A stretch of 55,034 nucleotides of DNA from Deltaproteobacteria bacterium (GCA_020354645.1 CP070652.1:1618673-1673706); one strand, 5' to 3'; positions 44,000-54,578 are shown, numbered from the stretch's first letter. Numbers and translations: made by a program. The notes: generated from the letters alone by a model not told the origin.

Positions 44000-44026
44000 T
44001 TGACTTGAGTCTGTATCCCGTATACA
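44000..44026 (+). promoter_or_regulatory. Promoter with candidate GntR operator
   Basis: TTGACT (44000-44005) and TATACA (44021-44026), with a short 15-bp spacer. The palindrome-like TGTATCCCGTATACA (44012-44026) matches the operator at 40409-40423 at 13 of 15 positions. About 120 bases precede the ATG at 44149. No gene lies in 43710-44148. Confidence 0.45.
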
Positions 44027-44148
44027 GGGCGTAGTCAAGCAAATATTTATTCGCCGACACCGGAAGTTCATTGCTAATCCTAATTTGAACCACCAACCCA
44101 GTTGATGCTTTAGGGCGCTAAATTACAATCGGGAAAAAGGACAAAATT

Positions 44149-46173
44149 ATGGATCCGAAACAAAAATTATACCCCACAGCCTTCAATCCATTATTGATCA
44201 AACCTTCACGACCCCTGCCCATCGAAATCGCCATTATCGGTGCCGGTACCATCGGCCCGGATATCCGATATTACCTGAAAAGCGCCCTGCCGTCGATCAA
44301 GCTCTATTTAGTGGATATTGCCGAAGAACCGTTGAAAAATGCCGAAAGCCGCATCATCGGCTACACCGAAAAAGCGGTGGACAAAAAGAAAATGAAAGCG
44401 GACAAGGCAGCAGCCGTGCGCGAAAATATAGTTTACACCACCGACTATGGTCAGATTAAAGGTTGTGAGCTGGTCATCGAAGCGGCAACCGAGGATATTC
44501 CCCTCAAACAAAAAATATTTGATTCCATAGAAAAAATCGTCCGCGATGATACGATCATTACATCCAACACCAGTTCCATACCGGCCGACCGGCTCTTTTC
44601 AAAGATGAAAAAACCGGAAAGAACAACGGTTACCCATTTTTTTGCACCGGCCTGGCGAAGCCTGCCGGTGGAAGTTATTGTTTGGGACAGGGGAAGTCGG
44701 GAGACACTGGACTATTTATTCTGGTTTTTTGCAGAGACCGGCAAAGTTCCCATTATCGCCGACAATGCGATCTGCTTTGTACTGGACCGGGTTTTTGACA
44801 ACTGGTGTAATGAAGCCGCTTACCTGTTGAATCAAGCCACCGCCAGCCAGATTGATAAGGTGGCCGAGTCGTTTGTCTTTGCCGGCCCCTTTTTTGTGCT
44901 GAACCTGGCCAACGGCAACCCTATTATTATCGAAACCAATACGTTGCAAATGGAGGAAGGCTCTCATTATCAACCGGCACCCATATTGGCTTCGGTCGAC
45001 CGCTGGCTTACCCACCGGCCCGGGGCGTCAGTGGCAGTCCCGGAGGAACTCAGCAACGTCGTCAAAGACCGGCTGCTGGCAATCCTTTTTTCCCAATCTT
45101 TTGACATTATTGACCGGGGCATCGGTACCAAAGAGGATCTCAATTTAGGCTGTCAAATCGCTCTGGGATTCAGAAAGGGCCCTTTTGATATTATGCGGGA
45201 TCTTGGAGAAGCAGAAGTGAACCGGGTCATGGAAAAATTTCAGAAGGAACGGCCGGGATTTCCCATGCCGACAAAGCCCTTAAAAGAATATCAGGATTTC
45301 AGGCGCTTTATCGTTGTAGACGAAATGGATGATGTCAAAATCATTACCCTCCGCCGACCGCAAGCATTAAATGCACTCAATGATAGAATGACCGACGAAA
45401 TCCTGGCGGTATTCAAAGAAGATATCGATAATCCGGCGGTTGCGGGGTTCATCATCACGGGGTACGGCAGCACCGCATTTTCAGCCGGGGCCGATATCGG
45501 CAAATTCCCTGAGATGCTCGGAAACAAGGAGGCCTCCATCCAATTTGCCAAGGATTGCGCCAAAGTGCAGTTGTTTATGGATCAAATGGAAAAACCGGTC
45601 GTTGCGGCCCTCAATGGCATGGCCCTGGGCGGTGGGCTGGAGATCGCCATCCGTTGTCACAGTATGGTTGCCTCCCGACACGCAACCCTGCAGTTTCCGG
45701 AGATATCCTTGGGCATCCTGCCGGCCATCGGTGGTTGCGTTGTTCCCTACCGGAAATGGCCGCAGGGAGCAAAACGCTTCCATGATATGATCTGTTTCGG
45801 CAAACCCATCACGGCTCAGGAAGCATTCGAAATCGGCATGATTTCCGAGATGGCCGATGACTACCCGAGTCTGATAAGGCTGGCGGTCGAGGAGGTTCAC
45901 CGGTTACAAGGCAAGATCCCGCGTATACCGGAAAAAAAGATTGACATACCTGAGATCACGATCCCCGAGCAAGCATTGGCACCGCAGGGAAAGTTAAGCA
46001 ATAAAGCCATTTCTATCACAGTAAAAACGATTCAGCAAAGCGCCGCAGCCGAAAACCTTATGGATGCATTGGAAATCGGTTATCAGGGATTCGGTGAGAT
46101 TGCCTGCACCGCTGCCGCTAAGGAAGGTGTCTCCGCATTTCTGGAAAAGAGAAAGCCCGCGTTTAAAAAATAG
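44149..46173 (+). CDS. 3-hydroxyacyl-CoA dehydrogenase / enoyl-CoA hydratase fusion
   Basis: Bifunctional beta-oxidation enzyme of 674 residues, dehydrogenase first. The NAD-binding loop is IAIIGAGTIGPD (about 26-37), and VTHFFAPAWRSLPVEVI carries the catalytic His and Glu. The hydratase domain begins near 385, with SAGADIGKF, ALGGGLEIAIRC and FPEISLGI holding both catalytic glutamates, and ends before about 600. Dehydrogenase-then-hydratase order is opposite to bacterial FadB/FadJ and matches archaeal-type fusions. AAGGACA precedes the ATG. By context it acts after the acyl-CoA dehydrogenase. Confidence 0.9.
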   Translation: MDPKQKLYPTAFNPLLIKPSRPLPIEIAIIGAGTIGPDIRYYLKSALPSIKLYLVDIAEEPLKNAESRIIGYTEKAVDKKKMKADKAAAVRENIVYTTDYGQIKGCELVIEAATEDIPLKQKIFDSIEKIVRDDTIITSNTSSIPADRLFSKMKKPERTTVTHFFAPAWRSLPVEVIVWDRGSRETLDYLFWFFAETGKVPIIADNAICFVLDRVFDNWCNEAAYLLNQATASQIDKVAESFVFAGPFFVLNLANGNPIIIETNTLQMEEGSHYQPAPILASVDRWLTHRPGASVAVPEELSNVVKDRLLAILFSQSFDIIDRGIGTKEDLNLGCQIALGFRKGPFDIMRDLGEAEVNRVMEKFQKERPGFPMPTKPLKEYQDFRRFIVVDEMDDVKIITLRRPQALNALNDRMTDEILAVFKEDIDNPAVAGFIITGYGSTAFSAGADIGKFPEMLGNKEASIQFAKDCAKVQLFMDQMEKPVVAALNGMALGGGLEIAIRCHSMVASRHATLQFPEISLGILPAIGGCVVPYRKWPQGAKRFHDMICFGKPITAQEAFEIGMISEMADDYPSLIRLAVEEVHRLQGKIPRIPEKKIDIPEITIPEQALAPQGKLSNKAISITVKTIQQSAAAENLMDALEIGYQGFGEIACTAAAKEGVSAFLEKRKPAFKK

Positions 46174-46209
46174 AATCCGGATAAAAATAAACTGCCCCAA
46201 GCTAAAAAT

Positions 46210-47529
46210 CTACGAATTTTTCTTGCTCGGAAGACCCTTCAAGTTTTTAATTATGAAAACAAGCATCACTGCCACGGCCGCAATCAAAATCACCAGAATT
46301 AAACCGGCGTGGCGCTCGCTCCAGGGCAAAACTTTCTTTTCAGGGGCACTCAACAACACTTCAGGTCCCGGGTGTATCACCGGCAAACTGAATTCATTCA
46401 CGCCTTGAACGGCTTTGGCCAGATCATAGACCGCTGGTATCGCCTCGGCATTACCCCCGATTAAGGTATAGGTGTGCCGGGATTCAGCCTTAAATACCAG
46501 GCTCGTATCTTGCCGAAACAATTTTATTCGTTTTAGCGCCAGCGGCGGATTGTCGCCGTTGAAAATACGAAGTTGCAAGCACCGATAAGGGGCTTTAAGA
46601 CCATCAAGTTTGAGCGATGCGCTGGTCTTATGATTGTAAAGCGTTCGGTACAGCACGCCCTTGCGCACCGTTTTCCACGGCACTTTTTGTTCTACCATCT
46701 GCCAACCGCTCTCCGTCTTGCGTCTTACCTTCTCTGTGTCCTGATTGCGTCCGAGAAGCTGGTAGCCCCGATAGAAATAAGGGGTTTCGATTTCGCATTC
46801 CATGATAGCGATCGGCAGGTTGCGAAAACCAAGATCCAGCTCGATAATCGACTGATTTGTTTTTGCGTCACGGGTAATTTGTAAACCCTTGACCGGGACC
46901 TCCACCAACTCCATTTTGCTCTCGGTCTGGTAAAAAGCTGCCCGCACGGATTCTATACCAATTCGTCGAGGATCATCGGCCATATTGTAAACTGTCAGCC
47001 GCAGATAGCGGAAATTGTTGCGCGGGAACTTGAGGGTGTCCAGTTTGAAGTTGCGGCCCTGTAAACTTACATCAAAAAGCCACAGATCTTCTGCCACAAT
47101 CGCCCAGTTTACACTGTCATTGCTTCCTTCCAAAAGAGCCCGCCGTCGATAATTTTTTTCTGAAAGATCCACTTTGATCTGGTTTTTCTCGACCATTTCA
47201 TGAAAATCAACGGTTACCCTGGTGTAATTTGCCGGCATATAGTTTTCATTCAGCAGTCGGGCCGGCAGCCACTCAAATTGTCTTTGCTCACCCACACGAC
47301 CCCAATGAATCACATGCGGGACGAGGTTATTGGCCTTATCCAGCACTCTCAGATCGCTGAGAGTTGCCTGGCTTTGATCCAAAATCTGCGGTGTAATAGT
47401 TAAACGCACAAAACCTGATGTGGTTCTCATCGGAATGGAGCGCTGCCAACTCCATCCGCTGTGATCAAAGGCGGCCTTGATAGCAGTTGCTGTTCCGAGA
47501 CAGATCATAATCACAAGAAACCGCTTCAT
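46210..47529 (-). CDS. DUF3999-like exported membrane protein
   Basis: Protein of 439 residues with a signal peptide (1-19), a large extracytoplasmic beta-rich region and one C-terminal membrane helix (about 407-429). It matches the DUF3999 pattern I know, paired with DUF2339 proteins. Its ATG overlaps the DUF2339 stop (ATGA), so the pair is co-translated and probably forms one envelope complex. Function unknown. Confidence 0.75.
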   Translation of the reverse strand: MKRFLVIMICLGTATAIKAAFDHSGWSWQRSIPMRTTSGFVRLTITPQILDQSQATLSDLRVLDKANNLVPHVIHWGRVGEQRQFEWLPARLLNENYMPANYTRVTVDFHEMVEKNQIKVDLSEKNYRRRALLEGSNDSVNWAIVAEDLWLFDVSLQGRNFKLDTLKFPRNNFRYLRLTVYNMADDPRRIGIESVRAAFYQTESKMELVEVPVKGLQITRDAKTNQSIIELDLGFRNLPIAIMECEIETPYFYRGYQLLGRNQDTEKVRRKTESGWQMVEQKVPWKTVRKGVLYRTLYNHKTSASLKLDGLKAPYRCLQLRIFNGDNPPLALKRIKLFRQDTSLVFKAESRHTYTLIGGNAEAIPAVYDLAKAVQGVNEFSLPVIHPGPEVLLSAPEKKVLPWSERHAGLILVILIAAVAVMLVFIIKNLKGLPSKKNS

Positions 47530-49802
47530 TTAGGTGCCTCCCTGCCCGATCGATCCATTAACATTGAGCTATAACGCTGGTAAAAATACCCGGCACACAC
47601 CAGGAGCAAACCGCTGGTAACAAAGGAAACAATTCGGTACACTTTCTCAAACTCGCTCATGTCTATGAGCAATGTCTTGGCAATCGCAAAGGCGAACAGG
47701 ATGAATCCGGTATAGCGCAGCGCAGTGTTTCGCCTTGTGAGTCCAATCCAGATGACAATAACAGCCTGCACTGCCCAACCGGCCGAGATCAAGCTCATGC
47801 CCATTTTTTTTGTAATCAAATCGCTATATCTGCCCCAACGCTCGAATTCGAAGGCAAGCAGCAACGCCAAAAGGCCATGTCCTGCCAACTCCATGATGTT
47901 GCCGCCGAGATTCAATTCATGCTTGCGGCAAAGTCTTGCACACCACCACAAAACCAAAATGAAAAACAATTTGGGGGCAAAGGTGTAGTTTATCATCAGC
48001 CATGAGGAGGGCAATCGATAGTGTGTGAGACCACCCAAAAATACGACCCCTCCTATCGCGAAGCAGGCCCAGGACACATGCATCCTCTTATCCGTCCATT
48101 TCCAAAGAAAAATATAGGCAGTCAATGCCGGGATCACAGACCACAGGACAACCAACGAACTGTACTGGTAGGTGCGGTAACTGAGGATACGATGGTTGAG
48201 CGTCCAAAACTGAGATACTTCCAGCGTGAACAAACCGCAAGCCAAAGCAAGGCCCAGTAAGGATGTTATCCAGGTGAACACAAAATTCCAGTGCTGGTCG
48301 GATTCCCTTTTTTTGTATAACGAGTAGGCTGCTGTGCAAGCCATGGCGATCACTACCACCCAAGACCCAACGGGCACGTTAAAGAGCGGGGTGAAAATAG
48401 CCTTATGTAATGGAAGCCTGTTAACCAAGCCACCTGCTGCCAGAATGAGGGCAAAAACTCCCGAAACTCTGGGGATTCTATGTCTGAAACGGATCCCCAG
48501 CCAAATGAGCACCACTCCTTCCATGGACCACGCGATCGGAATGCCGTAAAGTTTTAGTTGAATGGGTATGGCGATAGTCACCAGAGCTAAACTTACAATG
48601 AGCAGGCTGCCGGCTGTGAGGCTCTGCTTGCCCACACGCCTGGACCACAACTGAAACAAGAACAGCACTAATGCCGCTTGCCCCAGTACCACAAATCCCA
48701 TCAGGTAACGATAATTATTAAACAGAACCTGGTAGTAGCAGAAAAAAGAAAATACGGCGTTGACGACTATCAAAGTCAAACCTTCTCTGGTTTCAGGCAC
48801 CTGTTTTACCAAACTATAGAAAGTGGGGACCAAAAGAAACATCAAGAAAAAGAGAGAAATGTAAAGCAGCGCCGGTGTCATCTGGTCCCAGGCGTAAAAC
48901 TTGTGGTACCATCCTTGATACATCACACCGGTTCCAATAAAACATAACAGGTCCAGGGCCCGCCATCTGCGAAAATACGCAGACCCTATTGCCACCAAGT
49001 CGAGAATGGCAATGTAGGTAAAAAGCGCATACGGATGGTTCTCTCCGGTCGAAAGAAGCACCGGACTCAAAAATCCCCCGATCAAAGCTAAAATTACGAT
49101 AGACATGGCATTGTGCGTCACCGCCATCAACACTGCCAGAGAGGTTACCAGAATTGCCAGTATCATTGCAAAGGTCTGGGTTGAGAGATTATAGATTTGA
49201 AAGGAAAAGAAAATACAAAGATAAAAGGATGCCAGGCCGCCGCCCGTGAGAACTTTGAACAGAATGAGCCAATTCTTTCGTCGGAATCGCTCGCCAAAAA
49301 TAACCAGGACGATACCGCACAGTGTTCCGATGGCTAATCTTCCTTTAGGACCGATCCAGGCATTATCATAGGCATACTTCAGGAAGAATGCGATACCGGC
49401 CAGCAGCATGATTATGCCGACCCAGTTCAACCACCGGGTACCGAACTTCATCTCCAAGGAAAGCCGATCTCTCTTGATCGGAGGACTTGTCAGCTCCCGA
49501 TTTTCAATTGAAGCTTCACGGGGAAGCGGTGGGGGTCTCGGGATTGCCGGCGCAACATCCGGAAACGGCGGTGGGGTTTCAACTGTTTCAGGCGGTGGTT
49601 CAAATACTGTTTCTTCTTTAACGGGTGGCGGCGGTGGTCTTTCGTCTGTTGGTTTTTGGCTGAGGTGCAATAATAAATCGTTTTCCAGTGACTGTAGCTT
49701 GGTTTTCAAATTCCGCTGTTTGACCAGAGCAACGATACCGCAGATCGACCCACCCATTACCACAACCAGCAAAGCCAAACCAATAACGATTACCCCGTCC
49801 AT
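47526..49802 (-). CDS. DUF2339-family polytopic membrane protein
   Basis: Large membrane protein of 758 residues. It has an N-terminal helix (1-25), a coiled segment, a proline-rich linker (about 50-100, PPPPP-type runs) and some 20 hydrophobic helices from about 125 to 750. DUF2339 proteins are predicted membrane proteins of unknown role. It is linked to DUF3999 by a 4-base overlap. The sequence around WLNWVGIIMLLAGIAFFLKY at the first helix pair is typical of the family. Confidence 0.8.
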   Translation of the reverse strand: MDGVIVIGLALLVVVMGGSICGIVALVKQRNLKTKLQSLENDLLLHLSQKPTDERPPPPPVKEETVFEPPPETVETPPPFPDVAPAIPRPPPLPREASIENRELTSPPIKRDRLSLEMKFGTRWLNWVGIIMLLAGIAFFLKYAYDNAWIGPKGRLAIGTLCGIVLVIFGERFRRKNWLILFKVLTGGGLASFYLCIFFSFQIYNLSTQTFAMILAILVTSLAVLMAVTHNAMSIVILALIGGFLSPVLLSTGENHPYALFTYIAILDLVAIGSAYFRRWRALDLLCFIGTGVMYQGWYHKFYAWDQMTPALLYISLFFLMFLLVPTFYSLVKQVPETREGLTLIVVNAVFSFFCYYQVLFNNYRYLMGFVVLGQAALVLFLFQLWSRRVGKQSLTAGSLLIVSLALVTIAIPIQLKLYGIPIAWSMEGVVLIWLGIRFRHRIPRVSGVFALILAAGGLVNRLPLHKAIFTPLFNVPVGSWVVVIAMACTAAYSLYKKRESDQHWNFVFTWITSLLGLALACGLFTLEVSQFWTLNHRILSYRTYQYSSLVVLWSVIPALTAYIFLWKWTDKRMHVSWACFAIGGVVFLGGLTHYRLPSSWLMINYTFAPKLFFILVLWWCARLCRKHELNLGGNIMELAGHGLLALLLAFEFERWGRYSDLITKKMGMSLISAGWAVQAVIVIWIGLTRRNTALRYTGFILFAFAIAKTLLIDMSEFEKVYRIVSFVTSGLLLVCAGYFYQRYSSMLMDRSGREAPK

Positions 49803-50035
49803 GATTACTTTCCCACTCCCGGAAATTTACAAAAAGTTGCTTTTGTAAGTGAGCCAGAGAAAAATTTAATTTTGCAGTGATTCGAAAGTAAAATATTATA
49901 TCAATTATCCGCATTACCGGCAAGTTTTCACATATTCGCCGATTTGACCGTTACAGAAATATTTTTCGAGGGTCAGTCATCAAGCGGATAATCAGAAGAA
50001 AATAGGGATAAAGTTTCGCTGGTTGAAGATCATTA

Positions 50036-53000
50036 TTATTTTTGCATCGTCCGCTTGGCAGCAGCGTCTGTCTCGGATCGTCGTCCCAGAAGGGAGTATA
50101 CGGTGGGAATCAAAATCAGGGTGATCAACGTTGCGCTCGAAAGCCCGCCGATAACCGCCCGGGCCATGGGGGCCTGGGCTTCGCCGCCTTCCCCGGCACC
50201 GATAGCAAGTGGGGTCAGTGCCAGCATGGTAGTGGTGGCGGTCATTAGAATCGGCCGCAAGCGCCTGCGGCCGGCTTCCTCAATTGCCGCCCGAAAAGGC
50301 ATGCCGTCCCGCCGGCGAAGCAGATTGATGTGGTCCACCAGCAAGATGGCGTTGTTGACGACAATACCCCCCAGCATGATGCAGCCGATAAACGACTGCA
50401 CATTGAATGTCGAGTCCGTCAGGAAAAGCATCAAAATAACCCCGATGGCGGCAAACGGCACGGAAAACATCACCACCAACGGATACCGGAGCGACTCATA
50501 CAAGGAGGCCATCACCATGTATACCAGCACCAGTGCCAAAACGAAACTCATGGTCAGCTCACGGAAGGCCTTCTGCTGCTCTTCGTAATCCCCCCCGAAA
50601 ACGATGCTGAAATCCTTCGGTACAAGAAGGTTGCGCAGGCCTTTTTTAATATCGGTGAGTATGGAGCCCATGTCCCTGCCACTGATGTCGGCCGATACGT
50701 ATACCACCCGTTGCTGGCCCTTGCGTTGAATAAGAACCGGACCGCGTCGGGGTTGGACGTTCACCACGTTACGCAGCACCACCGGTTCACTGTCCGCATT
50801 GGTCAGCGAAAGATCCAGGATCTCCTGTAGTTCTTTCTTATCCGCATCGGCAAGTTTTACCCGGATCATGTATTCATAACCTCCGTCCCGAAAATAGCCG
50901 GCCGATGTCCCGGTAAGCGCGGTCTGGAGCATTTTTGCGATTTTGGATACCGTCAGCTTCATATCCGCTGACTTTTGCCGATCCACAATAATCAATTCCT
51001 CAGGAGTGCCCGTCTCCCGACTCATCTTAACGTCTGTAATACCGTCGACTTTCTCCACCACTTCCTGGACACTTCGGGCCAGCGCATCAGACATTTCCAG
51101 GTCATGGCCGCGGACTTCGATCTCCACTTTATCCCCTTCCGTAGTTCCGAGCCGTAACAGAAAAAGCCCCTGTCCGGCTCGGGTGCGAACCGTTACGCCG
51201 GGAAGAAAGATCAGTTTTCGACGAAGATCGGCGGCAATCTGTTCGCTGGACCGTCTCCGTTCCTTTACCGGTTTCAGCGCGATTCTCATCTCTCCGGCAT
51301 TGGATCCTCTTGCCCGCCAACTCGACCCCCCGATAAAAGCCACTGTATTGCTGATCTCCGGGACTTCCTGTTTGACGATGGCTTCAATTTTCTTAAAGGT
51401 GTCATCCACCGCATCCAGCTTGGTACCCATCGCCATTTCGGCGTAGACCCTTACCTCGCTTTCGTCCGCAGCCGGCATCAACTCAACCCCAACCAGTGGG
51501 ATGAGAATCAGGCTGCCGATCAGGAGCAACGCTGCGCCTCCTAAAACGATAATCGGATGGTTCAGGGCAACACGGAGCAGATTCCCGTATTCCTGCTCTA
51601 ATCGAGCAAAGAACCGGCCAGCAATTCGCAGATATCTGCGATCTCGGGCCTGCCCGTTTCCCGTTTCATGGTAAACAGGCCTGCGGATCTTTGAAGTCAG
51701 CATGGGTACCAAGGTCAGCGCTACCGCCAATGCGCACGCCAGGGAAAAACTCACCACATAGGAAAGCTGTTTAAACATGATTCCCGCCATGCCGCGCACA
51801 AAGATCAGCGGCAAAAACACCACCAGTGTGGTAATTGTGCTGGCAATGACGGCTGCCACAACCTCCTTGCTGCCATTGAGAGCCGCTGTTTCAGGATCCT
51901 GGCCGCTTTCCCGTAGTCGATGGATATTTTCCAAAACCACGATGGCGTTGTCCACCAACATACCCACCCCGAGCGCCAGTCCGCCGAGGGTCATCAGATT
52001 CAATGTAAAACCACCGAAATAAATCAGAGCGAAGGTGGCGATAACCGAAATCGGTATGGTTGTAGTGATGATGGCGGTGCTGGATATATTGCGCAGAAAC
52101 AGCAACAGTACCAATACGGCCAGTGCACTGCCGTAAAGAATAGTGGTCCCGACGTTGGTGATGGAGCGCTTGATATAATCGGAGGTATCTATAATCGAAG
52201 TTATCTGAATGTGAGGAATATCGGTATTGATTCGCTCAATTTCCTTGAGGACTCCGCTGGCGACCTCCACGGTGTTTTTACCCGACTGCTTATTGACGGA
52301 CAATCGGATACCGGGCTTGCCGTTTATCCGAACAATTCGGATAACCTTTTCCCAGGCATCCTCAACCGTTGCAATCTCTTTCAGTTGGATCGTTGCCTTT
52401 GCCCGTATCGCCACCACCGTGTTGCGCAATTGGTCCAGACCCGTATAGATTCCAGGGGTTCGAATGGTAATATCCATCAGCCCCTGTTCGATGGACCCAG
52501 CCGGTAAATTGATGTTTTCTTCCCGAATCCGGTCCAGAATCTGGTCGATCGGCAATCCCAGGGCCTTGAGTTTTTCGGCATTCAGGTTCACATGAATCTC
52601 CCGATCGAGCCCGCCGCGTATGTCCAGGGAGGCTACACCGGGGATTCTTTCAATGCGGTATTTAACCTGATCGTCGATGATCTTTCGGACCTGGATGGGT
52701 TCCAGGTTGCTGGAAACCCCCAGGATCAAAATTGGAAAACTGGCCAAGTCAAACTTTCGCAATACGGGACGTTCGGCATCTTCCGGAAGACGCGGAATGA
52801 TCCGATCCAAACGATCCCGGATATCATTGGCCGCGGCGTCCAGGTCGGTACCCCAGGTAAATGTTACCCGCACGCTGCTGCGGCCTTCGGCCGATACCGA
52901 GGTAACTTCTTCCACACCCGGCACCGCGCTCATGGCTTCCTCAATGGGCCGGGTAATCAACTCCTCCACTTCTTCCGGGCTGGCATTTTCATACTCCGTT

Positions 53001-53143
53001 GAAATACTCAAGGTGGGATAGGTGATATCGGGCATCAAATCGATGGGAAGCCGTCGAAAAGAAATGATGCCCACAATAATAACGATCAGGGAGACCATAA
53101 CGGTCAGCACCGGTCGATGGACGGCAAAGCGGGAGGGGTTCAT
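50036..53143 (-). CDS. RND efflux permease (HAE1/AcrB-like)
   Basis: Inner-membrane proton-driven pump of 1035 residues, the usual length. Twelve helices in two repeats are interrupted by two large periplasmic loops. In the fourth helix, LVDNAIVVLEN replaces the AcrB LVDDAIVV, a pattern of the broad HAE1/MdtB-type group. GGIVVNNAILLVDHINLLRR is the repeat in the second half. Its ATG overlaps the adaptor stop (ATGA). An outer-membrane TolC partner is not in the window. Substrates unknown. Confidence 0.93.
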   Translation of the reverse strand: MNPSRFAVHRPVLTVMVSLIVIIVGIISFRRLPIDLMPDITYPTLSISTEYENASPEEVEELITRPIEEAMSAVPGVEEVTSVSAEGRSSVRVTFTWGTDLDAAANDIRDRLDRIIPRLPEDAERPVLRKFDLASFPILILGVSSNLEPIQVRKIIDDQVKYRIERIPGVASLDIRGGLDREIHVNLNAEKLKALGLPIDQILDRIREENINLPAGSIEQGLMDITIRTPGIYTGLDQLRNTVVAIRAKATIQLKEIATVEDAWEKVIRIVRINGKPGIRLSVNKQSGKNTVEVASGVLKEIERINTDIPHIQITSIIDTSDYIKRSITNVGTTILYGSALAVLVLLLFLRNISSTAIITTTIPISVIATFALIYFGGFTLNLMTLGGLALGVGMLVDNAIVVLENIHRLRESGQDPETAALNGSKEVVAAVIASTITTLVVFLPLIFVRGMAGIMFKQLSYVVSFSLACALAVALTLVPMLTSKIRRPVYHETGNGQARDRRYLRIAGRFFARLEQEYGNLLRVALNHPIIVLGGAALLLIGSLILIPLVGVELMPAADESEVRVYAEMAMGTKLDAVDDTFKKIEAIVKQEVPEISNTVAFIGGSSWRARGSNAGEMRIALKPVKERRRSSEQIAADLRRKLIFLPGVTVRTRAGQGLFLLRLGTTEGDKVEIEVRGHDLEMSDALARSVQEVVEKVDGITDVKMSRETGTPEELIIVDRQKSADMKLTVSKIAKMLQTALTGTSAGYFRDGGYEYMIRVKLADADKKELQEILDLSLTNADSEPVVLRNVVNVQPRRGPVLIQRKGQQRVVYVSADISGRDMGSILTDIKKGLRNLLVPKDFSIVFGGDYEEQQKAFRELTMSFVLALVLVYMVMASLYESLRYPLVVMFSVPFAAIGVILMLFLTDSTFNVQSFIGCIMLGGIVVNNAILLVDHINLLRRRDGMPFRAAIEEAGRRRLRPILMTATTTMLALTPLAIGAGEGGEAQAPMARAVIGGLSSATLITLILIPTVYSLLGRRSETDAAAKRTMQK

Positions 53144-54372
53144 GATCTTTCTCCGGTAATCGGCTTTGGATTCGTTTTTACATCCTTTTCGTCGAACCTC
53201 CGAGGCCGATCGTTCCCAGGCAGTTCATTAGACAAGAGTATTTTTACACCGTCCTCAAGCAAATGATGGCCGAGGGTTACCACTGCAACGGACAGCTGGG
53301 GGTTTAAGATCTCGCCCAGGGTTCCGTTGACGATGCCCAGATCAACGGGAACAAAACGGGCCTTTTTTTCCTGCCGATCCACCACAAAAACACCCCGCCT
53401 GCCGTTTCGCTTCACCAGGGCTGTTATGTGGACCACCGTCGCATTTTCATGCGCTTCAAATCCTATCAGCACCCGGACAAACATTCCCGGTTTCAACAGC
53501 CTCTGATCATTGGGAATTTCTATTTCGACTTTGGCCTCCCGGGATTTTTCCATCAATAATGGAGAAATTCGAACAACCTTGCCGTAAAAGGTTCGCTCGG
53601 GAAAGGCATCGGTGCTGACAACAGCCTCCAACTGCGGATGGATTTTGGGATAATCGCGCTCGATGACGTGAATGACGGCGATCAGAGTCCCGATTTCCAG
53701 GATAGATACTATCGGGGTGTTGGCGGCCAGCATGGCCCCTTCATCCACATAGCGTTCTCCCACGACCCATTGCCCGTGGTTTTGGTATTTGGGGACCCGC
53801 GTTCTGGTGTAAGACAGACGAACTTCGGCGGCTTTGAAAAACGCTTCTTTCTGGACGATCTGTGACTGCGCGACTTTGTACTGAGCCAACTTTGAACGGT
53901 ATTGCGCTTCGGCAATTTCCAGTTCAGAGGCTGAAACGATCTTTTTTCTTCGTAGGGCCGTGATTCGATCGAACTCACGTTTCTGGACTTCAAGGTCACT
54001 TTGTTTTTCCTCGATAAGTGCTTTGGATACCTCCAACTCAGCCCTGGCCTGATCCACTTGTTGGAGATATTCAGCATCATCGATAACTGCGATCAGCTGG
54101 CCCGGTGCCACGGAATCTCCGATATTAAACCAGAGTTTTTCCAGACGCCCCGCAATTTTGGGAGCTACGACAAACTGGGATCTTGGGTACAGGGTGCCCG
54201 TAAATCGGCCGATATCACGGATGGTGATTTTTTTGATGGGTGTCAGCTCAACCGGGATCGCTTTGTCACGCCGATCAGATGATTTTGAAGGTACGGACGC
54301 TTTTTGGTAAACCTGCCAGCCGATAATCCCTGCAACGGCTATTACAATCAAGATAATCGACAATTTTTTCAT
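53140..54372 (-). CDS. RND periplasmic adaptor (HlyD/AcrA family)
   Basis: Membrane fusion protein of about 410 residues with an N-terminal anchor (about 3-20), lipoyl half-motifs (VAPKIAGRLEKLWFNIGDSV and GAMLAANTPIVSILE), a helical hairpin (about 100-180) and beta-barrel domains. It links the RND pump to an outer-membrane channel. A TTG at 54399 would add 9 residues. The ATG at 54372 starts the usual basic-plus-hydrophobic anchor and is preferred. First gene of the pump operon. Confidence 0.9.
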   Translation of the reverse strand: MKKLSIILIVIAVAGIIGWQVYQKASVPSKSSDRRDKAIPVELTPIKKITIRDIGRFTGTLYPRSQFVVAPKIAGRLEKLWFNIGDSVAPGQLIAVIDDAEYLQQVDQARAELEVSKALIEEKQSDLEVQKREFDRITALRRKKIVSASELEIAEAQYRSKLAQYKVAQSQIVQKEAFFKAAEVRLSYTRTRVPKYQNHGQWVVGERYVDEGAMLAANTPIVSILEIGTLIAVIHVIERDYPKIHPQLEAVVSTDAFPERTFYGKVVRISPLLMEKSREAKVEIEIPNDQRLLKPGMFVRVLIGFEAHENATVVHITALVKRNGRRGVFVVDRQEKKARFVPVDLGIVNGTLGEILNPQLSVAVVTLGHHLLEDGVKILLSNELPGNDRPRRFDEKDVKTNPKPITGERS

Positions 54373-54468
54373 GTGTGATACCAGCTGCTTTTTGATCAAA
54401 AAATGTTTAACTCTAGAAAGCAGTTTATTTGATATATACGAACCTTAAATCAAAATCCATGCTAAATT

Positions 54469-54497
54469 AATATAATCGAAATAACGATCAGACTCAA
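54469..54497 (-). promoter_or_regulatory. Promoter of the RND operon
   Basis: On the reverse strand TTGAGT (54497-54492), a 17-bp spacer and TATATT (54474-54469), about 97 bases before the adaptor ATG. No operator palindrome is evident. Confidence 0.45.
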
Positions 54498-54578
54498 GCG
54501 TTTGCCTGAATCCGATCACATATAGCTGCCGAAGAAAACATTCGAAGTGCCGTTCCAACACCACTTAATTCAAAAAAC

